From Urechis unicinctus (lineage: Eukaryota; Annelida; Polychaeta; Xenopneusta; Urechidae): a DNA stretch of 64,000 bases. The position numbers were made by a program, and so were the translations under genes. Below are positions 53,661-64,000 of the stretch, one piece after another. The stretch spans positions 14,370,801-14,434,800 of the forward strand of contig CM067344.1 in assembly GCA_034190875.2 (NCBI GenBank), given 5' to 3'. Below the pieces are notes generated by a model. It worked only from the letters and a program-made list of their open reading frames with translations. It was not told the origin of the DNA and searched no databases. Numbering within the stretch: position 1 is the first letter of the stretch; each line of letters begins with the position of its first letter.

Positions 53661-56600
53661 GTATTTCACAGCAGGAAGGTACTCTCGCTTTCAACCAGTA
53701 CTTTTATTTAGAGAATACCCGCGCCATAAGTAAGCAAAGTTACTTAACATTTCAACAATCAGCGATCAATACCACAGTCAGGTCAATTGAGGTCTAATTA
53801 AACCCACCAGAGAATACCTTCGTCTGCAAATTGATCGACTTGTGTTTTCATTACTCTGTTGAAATCGTTCTGACTTGCATAACAGGCAAAGAGGGTCTTC
53901 AGATATTGAACATTAACTTGTCACGAAGTTGATCACAAATATGGCAGCATGATGTCAATTACACACTGCGAGTTCTGCAAATATGTATTCCACTCAACTG
54001 GAAAGTCCAAAGGGTAGGATCCTCTGATGCTATACACAATGGATATTGAAGCAGCGATTAACCAGCCTCAAGGATGACACGCTGATGATGCGAAAATGGA
54101 CTCTCTTGGTTGCTCGTGATTTAGTAAGGTAATTTACTCATGCCAAATAAGATCCCGACATGGCGCGATTATCAGGGCACTATGAATATTATCTTCATTG
54201 TGATCTGATCCCTTATTCACCTGACGTTGCACATCAAAATCACGTGCAATCCGTGTGTATTTAACTTATTTTACTTGGTACTCACGTTGTAGGGATTCTT
54301 TGTTATAATATCATATTTCAACAGTTACACAAACACTCATCCCTGCTTAATGCTATCCAATATCGTGTTTAAAGGCCTAACTCTTTATAAAATATGTTAA
54401 TCATTGGACTATTTTGTTTGGAGAATTATGTACGCGAGGCTAATAAAATTGCAGATCGAAATATGGAACCATTTAGCACCGGCGGTCAGTTTTACATCAT
54501 CGCATTAGAGTTTGACCAATGATATAGAGCAATATTGACATGAGCAAACATCAGCCTTTGTGCTTTTTTATCCTGATTAAAAAAATGCACTTTGCTTTAT
54601 TATACAATTATAAAGAGAAAATTCATACTTGGTCATTTTTGTCTCGGTCCGATGAATTATGAAAGAAGCGCTGCTGTCGGTTAGGAATGAATGCCTGATA
54701 CGTTATATTATCATGCAGCGCAGGTGATCAATATTGTCCATATGATGTAAATGTGAATAATAGAACATATTCCTTCATCTGTCGTGTTTGTTGAATTAAT
54801 ATTGCTATAGGGAACATACGAGCCGACGTATTATCCCGGAAGTACCAACCGCAGTTTATTACACATAAATAGTTGTCAAAGATCCTAAATGACACTTTGT
54901 ATGAGTGGCACGTTGCGTCACGCAATGCAGTGGAAATTTTATAAATTGCCGTCGTTATCAATTATGCGGTAGTTTTAACACAACGTAAATATAGTCGAAT
55001 TGAGTTGTCAACGAGTAAAAACATGCCTTTATGCTGTATCAACGTCATACGTGTGGTGTGTGGAGTGAATTTGCAAGTTGTATTGATATCAATCATAGCT
55101 GTGATCCTGTTATTGCTTATCCTAAAGCTAGCAACTGTAGGAACACGCAACCCAATCATGTTTTTTGCAGTAATCTAAATAAGTATGCATCACTTTTTAT
55201 CAATATCATGCCTCGCGAAGCACGCCACCATGCGAAGGTTTAGATTGTTCTAAGAATGCTAGCGCCATTGGCTTGTTTTATAGCAACCAAAGACTGAGAT
55301 GTTTTCGGAGGCATTTAATAGATTTGTAGAAAATTTTCGCTTGTTAATAGGACTTCCATTCCTTTATTGAATGATCGATGGGTGTTGATATTCTGCATTA
55401 CAGGATTGTCATATCAGTAGCAAAGGCCAGCTGATGCTGCGGACAATGTGTCTATTCTTCATTAATGGAAACACTGGTAACAACTTACTTAGCTAAAGCA
55501 AATAGAGTTCCTGCCAAAGAATTAAGGGACCTGCAATATCATATCTACAATGGGAAAGGATACCGCATTAAAATAAAGGCATACATCATTACAGTAGTCC
55601 GCTTACTATATTAAACAAATGAAATAGCAAACCTTGATGGATATTAAACCCACTATAAAGACGCCATGGTAGAACGAGCAGAAGTAATAGAAATCAATCT
55701 ACAATGAATGCAAACATCGGATTCCAATCTGAAGCGTATCTTGAAGAGATAATCAAATACATATATGTCCGACATTAAAACAAATAAAAGCAGCCAGTTG
55801 ATGGACATGTTTTTTCGCTCTCTTGCAGATGCATGGAATTGATTGCGTTAATTTGGAAAGGGACAAGAGACAACTGAAACAAACCACAAATCTGACCAGA
55901 ACACGGCAAAAAAATCATTACCAATTGTTGGCAAAAGCAAGTTGTTCCTAAAATTGCAGGCTTATGTCAGTACTAAGATTGGGTAGAAATCTTTGCTAAA
56001 TGTTTTGAAACGATTGATGTACTCCGGAAGCGTGAAGGAACAAATAACTTTCCTGTTCTTTCATTACAGTAAAAACGCGTGCGTGAACCCTAAAACGGAC
56101 CACATCCTTACTGAGATTGTGTCTGCCATTTGGCAAAGTAACAATGGTTAAGTCAAGCATATTCACAATGAGGAATTTGTTGTTGATAGTTGTGAACGAT
56201 ATCCGTCTATAAGAGATTATTTCTAAAAACATCTAAATTCGATAATGGTAGCAGCTGGAAAAATAAATGACGCCTTACCATACTGACACATAACAATGAC
56301 AATTACTTACATGTTGTCTAACTCAATTGATAATCGCTATAGGTGCTGTTCACCAAGACTACAGCAAATAAGGCAACATATCCCCGCCAACCACAAGCTA
56401 CACCATACAAGCTTGCAAAAGTTTATCGACGCGGCTAGCACGTGAAGCAGCAGTTAGATCCATTTGCTCTACCCTTTGATCTTTTTGTTAAAAACTTTGC
56501 TTCTTTATGCCAATTTTAGTGGCGACTTTTATTGAATATACGGAAGTGGAGATATTTTCCCATTAAGCACGACAGCAGTGCAAATATGCAAAGTAAGTGC

Positions 56601-59600
56601 TACAAGATTGTTGCCATACACGTAAGCAGGGCTCAGGGACCCAAGATAATCTTGTGGCGGCTAAAAACGGAAAACATTGCTATCGTTAATTTTCATTCAA
56701 CTGCCATTCCGGTGCAATATGTTCAGCCGCAGCTAGCCTCTCTTTATGAATCCGTAAAATGCTTCCCGCAAGATTCTTCGCATGATATCCAAGTCACCAA
56801 GGCAAATTTAGTGATATTATATCAGTTGGATATCATTTATTCCCACTTTTGGCGGCGTACTGCACTCATGGGAATGCCTCAACGCATACCATCGAATTGC
56901 CAAGAATAGTTTGCATGATCTATTCATTCGTTGATCGTATGCAGGTATCATCTCAAGCCACTAATATTCATAACGAAGAAACCTACAAATTGTTCAATGA
57001 TTTGCCAAGCATCTGAATTGCATTTAGCGTGCGTTTTCAACATAATTTTTTATAAGTAGAATATGCATTTAGCAATACATATGCAGATTAGTAACGAATA
57101 CATCGTCACGTGTAGCTTCTGCTGCATAATACGATGTTGACAACGGAAGAACATAATGCATAGAAGTATATTTTAAGTTCATCATGTTTGGTTATTGTGC
57201 GGTATCATGTCAGGAATTATTCATAGCACCACACTGCAATATGCAATATGGGGAGATATAATATGACAGTACAGTATGATAATCACGTCTGTCATAGTAT
57301 ATGTACATAATGCCATGGACTCATTGCCATATGATATGCTTTAGTTCACCCAGGCATATTGATGAATAGTTGTCCCCAGAGCTACAAATGTGAAGCCCAT
57401 ATAATCCAGTAGTCTACAAAACCATATAGTCAAAGAGGTCACCGCACTGAGAAGTACAACATACAATCCAGCCGTCTTGATTATGTACCTCACGGGACCA
57501 CAAAGTCCAAGAGACTACAAAGTTCGTGGCACTGTGTAGTTCAAGGTGCTATGTAGCATTCTAGACCAACCCACGGCACTGTGCAGCCTGCTGGACTATT
57601 CAGCGCTCGGTACAGTGTAGTCCAGTGGGGTGGGGGGCTCACGGCTAACCACGGCGGGATAGTGTGAGCTTCATGTTACTATCTGGTGTTGCTGGAAAAA
57701 TATGATACTTCAAAATGCTTTACAACCCTTCCAAACAATCAATCCGTAATGGAGTTAGCTTTCTGAAAGTCACTGTTTCAACACAGCACTTGCACCATGG
57801 TCAGGAACCTCTAAGATATTTTGCAGCCCCACCCCTCCACCTACATACTTATAGGCCTTAAATCACATGACAGTAAGCATAACGAAATTTTAGTGTCGAC
57901 GAATATGTATAAAGTTAAAAAAAACCAAATACAATCATTCCCACTCGTTTAGCGTCTCGTAATAAACGGTCGCAATATGACTTAATTTGTAAAGCAGTTA
58001 TTGCCCAAAGGACTAATATCCTGTATGCAACAAAGACGTACGATGCAGGATGGTAATTAGCGAGATGAATATCTAACTTTTTGTGATCTGGAACTCAAAA
58101 AGTGACCTTTGGAACAAGCGTTAATTTAGACGTATTTCGTCCATGGGGATTTCGTAACGTTTATTGCTTGGCCTTATACAATCTGCATCATAATAGCTTT
58201 CTAGTTGTCCATTTTATTTGGTTGGAATTCTCGTGGTTGCTTTATTGGGAACAATACACAAAGAAAGCATAGTAGCTGGACATATTTCAAGATTTAATGA
58301 AGACCATGAATAGTTCGCACAAGGTATTATTAATCTTGTTCCACTTAATCATTTCTAATGTTGCCTTTAATTCTCGTCGTAGAAAACATTTCTTTAGTCA
58401 GATTTGTTTTAATAACGCACCAATATTGATTATTAATTTGCCAGTTAAAATCATATCCCCGACAAGTATCTAGATGCAATCAATACAATTGCTGAGTGAT
58501 GTTGTTCGTAATCGCTTTGTTTAAATATAGCACTAAAGGGAGACAATACCTCCCCAAATATTACTTTGATTGGGTTCATCAGATTTATGTAGTGTCACAT
58601 ATCTCATCATTAAGTAGCAAAAGAGCCCATTGTTCCTGATACAGATGAACAATTTCATTTTAAATATCTGTAATAAGCTTAACATTGTGGTTATAATCTA
58701 CGATGCAAGCTCTCGGTTCGCAGTGTTGACACCATCCAAAGAAATTGTACAGTAATTTCATTTTATATGGAATAAATGATAGCAATAATGGATAAACGCC
58801 GTTGGGGAACACTGTTTTCTAAACATAAACCGACAGTACATATAAGACATTTCTACACTTTTGAAATCGTTTACATTGCTGCTAAGGTATAGCATTTCCT
58901 GGAATCATTGGATTTGTTTGCTTATGTGACTAACACAAAGATAGTTTTCATAGCACTTTCCACAAATTGCACCGTTTTCACTTACGATGTAGTCTTAACA
59001 AAACACGAACATATTTATCCGATGCATCAGAGAGATTAATAAGCTATGTCATTCATTTATTTGATTGTAGGAGGTTGAATGTATAAGTCAGTTGTATAGG
59101 TATGAATTAAGGTGGTGATAGAATTATTTCTTACCATTGAGCTTACAACTGTACGAACACGCAACTGTGTCCCTGAAGTTAGAAAATCCAATCACATATC
59201 CATCCTATTTCATCAGTTTCATGCCTCGCGTAACGTGCATTCGACGTAGGTACCGACTGGAATTCCAGATTGATCTAAAGATTTTCATTCAGCTGTAGAA
59301 TTGTCGTATATCCTCGAAATACCATGTTAATCTCGAATGATCAAGTTTCAGTCTCCCTCCGGTTAGGATAATGTTGACGTCGCTGTAGTATATGCTTATG
59401 ATCGGATTTGACCAGGCAATTTCAAATCCATAAATATTTTGAAGAGTATTATTAGTCCCCCAATGTTATTCATAGAATACTGCTCCCGTGATAATCATTG
59501 TATCCTTGGCATGATAATATTGATTTTAATTACATTTCGTTGTTTGTGAATTTAATACCGATTTCGTATTTTATGTCATTCCATAATATTCGATCTTCTA

Positions 59601-62600
59601 GTACCATCAAGTGTCATTTATACTTGTTCGTAAAATGGAGGCGATTGTACAGAAATATTCAGGAAGTCCGCATCAGCAAACCTTTTCCAAGCCTATTCAT
59701 GACCAAATTGACCGTATTCCATATGCTTCGTTTATCTGCCGAAGACGGCTGTGGCAAAGATTTATATTATTGTGACCAACCTGTTACCGTAGCTTTAGTG
59801 ATTTCAATTTCCAACATCTAACTTACGTACTCAAGGGACGGACACACCTGTTGGCTTCATGGTAACCAAATAAAGTACAGTATGACATTCCACAGACGCC
59901 GGCTCATGTTTAAGATGTCAAACAGCTATTCATGACGTCCATGAAGTAAAGACACAACAGTCACAGAGACCAACATTATTTATGATGTGTACGTGGCTAC
60001 TGTTGTTTGACATATTTTGTCCAAGCAAAATATTTCACGGTCACAAACATCGTTCGGTATATTAACTCTGAATTGATTAAGTAATTATTTTGATGATGAA
60101 AGTTTTAAAATTAGTGTTAAGTGCACACCAAATCGCGTTTTCAGTTGCCAACGTATCAAACTGCTGTTGAACATGCAAATTATTGTGGCTGCCATTGTAT
60201 TTCCCCTACATGGAAATGTAGTGATGCATAACGATGGTATTCGTTCCCTTGTTTGGCACTTTCTATGAATTCACTTTATGCACTTCTTTCTTCTGTCTGC
60301 CACACAGTAACCAGAGATCTGCCAATTAATTAATCAATCAGTATGAGAGCCTACATGGCCACGATGCTGATGGCACATGATTGATTTCACATTTGCTTAA
60401 GTGCATGCTGTGAGCAAGTACGTCATATCCAACTTCTTGCATCGTGAAAATTGCAACCGATCTCATTGGACTTAAGATGAAACTGCGCTTTATTGGTTCA
60501 TCTTATTGAATGGTATCCTCCTCACAGCCACCTTCTCGTGATAGGCAAGAGCAACTTCACAACCGGATGATAACCAAGAACACAATCGGTCTAATCCCCA
60601 TATCTTTATCACGCTCTGTGCTGCCGTAAGACTGGCCATGAGATAACAGTGAGCCTGTTTGATAATACTCAGCAGTGTATTGATTTGAGAAAGTCCCTTG
60701 CCAAGTGCCTAAGCTCGTACAAAGCAGGACTTCGAAGGCGTTTGATATCAGACGTGTCAGGGTATCAGTTTTATCTGAGGAACATACATACTGATCCCGA
60801 TGGTACTTACATGTAAGGATTAATCGTCGGTCCACACCGTATTCATCTGAAAGATAGTATTGATGTGACGTCTCTTGTTGACACAAGCCGTAGCAGTAGG
60901 TATGACAACTTATTAACACCACCGGTCTATAGATCAGTCCGCTACGCATCGAAACACGTTGCACAGCTCATAAAACTCCGCCTGCGCCAGCCAGTGACGT
61001 CGCAAAAACATTCATGGATGAGGCCACGCGTAACAACGTTGTATGTTGTACATTTGTTTCGTCAAAGCAGTGATCATTTGAACGATAATCAACACGGTGA
61101 TATGTTAACAATATTATGATATTATGCTGAAAAAAATCGACTGAACACCATGACATCAACAGAATGTACAGTCAAAGTTCGTGCATAAATTAGTAGATTA
61201 AACAAATCTCACTTGTTGAAAAATATACCTGTGTTTTAAGACAGATATTTTAGTTGTAGAAATCGCCCGAATGGACTATCCAATCGAATTTTGTCGAGGT
61301 TATCTTAATGTGAACCTCACCGGCTGAATGTAAACTATCTAGACATAATAAAGCGTGGTTTATATCAGGCAACATGCATGTTAATGTGGCATATTCATCA
61401 AGGTGACATGCAATGTGACTTGCGGCAAATGTGATCCCTGACAATCTCGTGATCGAAAAGTTATGCAGCGTGTTGTTTTAGTAGTCTACATCGACTGCGT
61501 GTAACCATAACACTAACTGACTTTAGGCAGTCACTTCAGAACGGTGAATAACTATCGATCGTTTGAAATACACGTTGGGAGGACCCAAAGTTTTGACCTG
61601 ATCCTACGTCATTCACCTGCCACATGTTCAGTATAAGCATATATCTTACTAACGTTCTGACAATACGCTTATTCATCTTGACCTAATAAGGCGAAGTAGC
61701 TGTTTGGCTACCTGATCTGCCTTTTGCAGATGCTATTTCCGTTTTCATAAAATTCGAGTTAAGTGTGTAGCAACTGAGTCAAGTGCTGCACTTCGTAATA
61801 GATTGATACCTTCATATGTCATTGGGAGGTTTTCTTGGCAAAAAAACCCATCAAACACTGATATACCTGGAGATGGTACTTTACTCGCATACATAAACAT
61901 GAACATGCCTCATTTGTCATTTATATATTCCAGATCATTTTTCAAAGAAACTTCTGTTGATGTAGAGTGCTTCGCGTGTTACACACAAAATAAGATGAAT
62001 TTAGAGAGAACCTTCTGCAGATGTCGTTAACGCAGACGCTCCTCTCATTATATATCAATGTACCATGAGTCCTCCTCATGAAACCAGCCCTGCACCTGTA
62101 ATTGGCTTACCGATCACAGGCGACCTGGATACAGACCGAATACAACAAGGCAGGTATATATTGAATAACATTGGAGTGATTTAAATAGGATGATGTACAT
62201 AAATCATCGGTTAGCCCTGACAACATAATACCGTATTATAAACATTGTACTGTCGCAGTTCAAACATATATGTCAATCAATCATAACTTATTATCATAAA
62301 CGATTACTTATACATTTATAGTGATACTTATGCAAATTGTCTTGATGGTATTCTGTGACTGACAGGAATATTCTTGAACGTTTATCATCACAAATAAGTA
62401 ACATGTATATTATAAATCGCATACCAAAGTCTCCTATACTATCAAAATGCGACACTGAGTATGTCCATCAGCGATATCTAATTTGGCATAATAAGTTTTC
62501 ATTACAATCTTCCATAAACGTTAATTGTGCAGGTTTTCCTCCCTTTGTAACATTCACATGGCCAACATAGTCCATCTCTGTTAAAGAGGTAATGCAATCA

Positions 62601-62930
62601 AAGCTGATTGGTCTGTCTGCTAAAAATACACTCCAGTTATTTGAACAGGTAATAGCATAATATTGTATAATGTTGGGTTCCGTAATTGTTGTTCAGTATT
62701 ATACCTATTTGATGGCACGCTAGGATGTCACAAAAGTCAAATCTTGTTGCTGGGTCATTCGTATAACACCAGGAGTATCTATCAATAGCACAGAAATCGG
62801 AACGGCATTAGTTGGCAGCATCGCCTACAGTTTTGTCCGGTTAAAATCTATATGATATCAATCTTTTTGCGGGAATATTAGGCTGATTGGAGACCCACCT
62901 GAAAGGTTATATCGATACGTCTATAACATA
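53661..62930. other. Single-copy AT-rich DNA, no gene recognised
   Basis: Frames of up to about 135 codons (56532-56909 plus; 60557-60964 minus; 59498-59821 plus) have no recognisable motif and no support from repeat copies. The region could be intergenic or long introns. About 54930-55300 and 58940-59310 show weak mutual similarity. 57370-57640 has loosely repeated actacaaagt/gtgtagtcc phrases. If the UreG gene lies on the plus strand, its upstream exons might lie here, but I did not find the P-loop or the conserved GGCPH-type motif. Confidence 0.5.
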
Positions 62931-63030
62931 NNNNNNNNNNNNNNNNNNNNNNNNNNNNNNNNNNNNNNNNNNNNNNNNNNNNNNNNNNNNNNNNNNNNNN
63001 NNNNNNNNNNNNNNNNNNNNNNNNNNNNNN
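62931..63030. other. Assembly gap of 100 Ns
   Basis: Exactly 100 unknown bases, the usual placeholder for a gap of unknown size. The sequence to the right is GC-richer than to the left, so linkage across it should not be taken for granted. Confidence 1.
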
Positions 63031-63491
63031 TTGAGTGCCTGTGCTAATAGACATCAGGAAAACCAATCACAATGTATGATGTCCCGGGTGAAAGACAGAT
63101 TACGTGTGTGAATTAGGGAAGGGAGACTGCAAGAGCCATTTTGTTTCATACCTAGTAGCATATATAAACAGGAGCTCTGAGCTTGGCATCGGGAACCGAG
63201 CGCCTTTGGTCCATGCCGTCCACATCGAGCCACAGGGATTTGCATTGGTCGACCGGCCGTAAGATAGCGGACGGCCGGCCGGCCAATGCAAATCCCTGTG
63301 CTCAAAGCTGGTCCATCCATCCGTATCCCTCCTGCCCATCGTAAAATAACACGACTGCTTCTTCGACTCAAAAAAAATCTCCACGGAAAAGAGTCCTCGC
63401 CCGGGTGGCGAGATGGCTTTGCGGATCAGAATGCTCCTACCCGGCTCATGGCATATTTTGTCAGTTGACAATCCAATATTTGTACTTTCAG
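63031..63491 (+). other. Sequence upstream of the UreG exon, probably intron
   Basis: It ends in a good acceptor: a pyrimidine-rich tttgtacttt and then CAG at 63489-63491. It contains the hairpin at 63231-63300 and a TATA-like string near 63169-63178. Long overlapping minus frames (63054-63371, 63100-63531) shadow a GC-rich stretch and resemble no family I know. Confidence 0.5.
63231..63300. repeat. Strong inverted repeat (hairpin) with octamer motifs
   Basis: The arms CACAGGGATTTGCATTGG (63231-63248) and CCAATGCAAATCCCTGTG (63283-63300) are perfect complements over 18 bases. After a 4-base internal mismatch the stem resumes with CCGGCCG / CGGCCGG, leaving a loop of about 12. Each arm holds the octamer ATTTGCAT/ATGCAAAT, the classical POU-domain site. 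It could be a small inverted-repeat element, a hairpin RNA source, or paired binding sites. Confidence 0.85.
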
Positions 63492-63595
63492 GAGGTGACA
63501 AGATACCCCGAAAAGGAGGTCCGGGCATCACTCAGAGCGACTTTCTGGTGGTCAACGAGACGGATTTGGCGGAAGCCGTGGGTGCTGACCTCGAG
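63492..63595 (+). CDS. ureG: Urease accessory protein UreG, internal exon
   Basis: This 104-base exon encodes [13 protein letters not shown], then [12 protein letters not shown], then AEAVGADLE, a stretch diagnostic of UreG. UreG is a SIMIBI-class GTPase that, with UreF and UreD/UreH, loads nickel into apo-urease in the cytosol. The reading frame is fixed by homology. The acceptor is CAG ending at 63491, which splits a Gly codon (G|GA, phase 1). The donor is GAG|GTACAA with GT at 63596-63597 (phase 0). Family members continue with VMERDA after this point, and the intron sequence departs from that. The G4 motif, normally NKTDL for guanine specificity, reads NETDL here (AAC GAG). Neither the upstream exons (P-loop, switch regions) nor the downstream ones are visible. 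It could be one exon of a working gene or an orphan/pseudogene fragment. Confidence 0.85.
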
Positions 63596-63733
63596 GTACA
63601 ATGTCTGCACCCTCATGGACGGTGTTGTCGTAAATGGCATAAAGCAGGTGTCTGTTGTCGCTGTCTGTGATAATATATACAGTAACCACAGACACTTAAG
63701 ACGATGGCTGTCTTTTATGTCTTGTAAGTAACG

Positions 63734-64000
63734 GCAGTTAGTGCAGCAGTTATCAGTATCAGTTATCAGTATTATCATGTCATATACCATGGGCAGTAAG
63801 TGCAGCAGTTATCAGTGATGTCATATAATCATGGTCATGGTCATATAGCAGTTATCAGTGCAGTTATCAGTGATGTCATATAACCATGGTAGTTAGTGCA
63901 GCAGTTATCAGTGATGTCATATAACCATGGTCAGTTAGTACAGCAGTTATCAGTGTCATATAACCATGGTCAGTGCAGTAGTAGTGCAGCAGTAATCAGT
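63734..64000. repeat. 42-bp minisatellite running off the window
   Basis: The unit is close to agttagtgcagcagttatca plus gtgatgtcatataaccatgg plus tc. About six complete or partial units are visible, some with internal deletions or a doubled cagttatcag part. It begins about 140 bases after the UreG exon and so probably lies in the following intron. Confidence 0.9.

Noticed and set aside
60557..60964. 135-codon minus frame in the single-copy region
   Set aside because: No recognisable motif; a frame of this length is expected by chance in tens of kilobases of six-frame translation.
63054..63531. Overlapping minus frames of 105 and 143 codons next to the UreG exon
   Set aside because: They run through the hairpin and antisense to the UreG exon in GC-rich sequence with few stops; UreG homology fixes the plus strand.

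Overview
This is eukaryotic nuclear DNA, AT-rich, made almost entirely of non-coding repeat sequence, with one recognisable coding segment near the right edge. That segment (63492-63595) is an internal exon of the urease accessory GTPase UreG. It has an intron acceptor and a donor, so a bacterial source is excluded. UreG is kept by many invertebrates, plants, fungi and algae and is absent from vertebrates. With the long dinucleotide microsatellites and minisatellites, an invertebrate animal is my best guess, but the sequence does not prove it. A run of exactly 100 Ns (62931-63030) marks a scaffold join.

Layout. Positions 1-53225 form a nested, diverged tandem array. Three large blocks recur on the same strand and in the same order: A (1-3431, 17221-22020, 25856-31735, 47211-51110), B (5999-11690, 31736-37904, 52146-53225) and C (13651-17220, 23331-25855, 41631-46115). 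Read left to right the order is A1-B1-C1-A2-C2-A3-B2-C3-A4-B3, with B missing after A2 and the last B cut short. B is itself an old relative of C plus the start of A: parts of B1 at 7560-7880 and 9640-10350 align with C1 at 14690-15010 and 13651-14290. C1-A2 and C2-A3 are the most alike, so one round of tandem duplication of about 8.6-9 kb is recent. Inside the array are a 29-bp minisatellite expanded only in A1, a 33-34-bp minisatellite in every A, several long TA tracts, a local 0.4-kb tandem duplication, and a local inversion in B2.

Positions 53226-62930 are single-copy, without a gene I recognise. A short GC-richer stretch (53226-53660) sits at the edge of the array. After the gap the composition becomes GC-richer; this part holds a strong hairpin, the UreG exon, and a 42-bp minisatellite running off the end of the window.

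I find no intact transposase, reverse transcriptase, rRNA, tRNA, CRISPR or multi-gene system. The best signals for follow-up are an 81-bp block with a TATA box that is identical between B1 and B2 while its flanks diverge, a short minus-strand reading frame kept open in all four A copies, the UreG exon with a changed guanine-recognition motif, and the architecture of the array itself.
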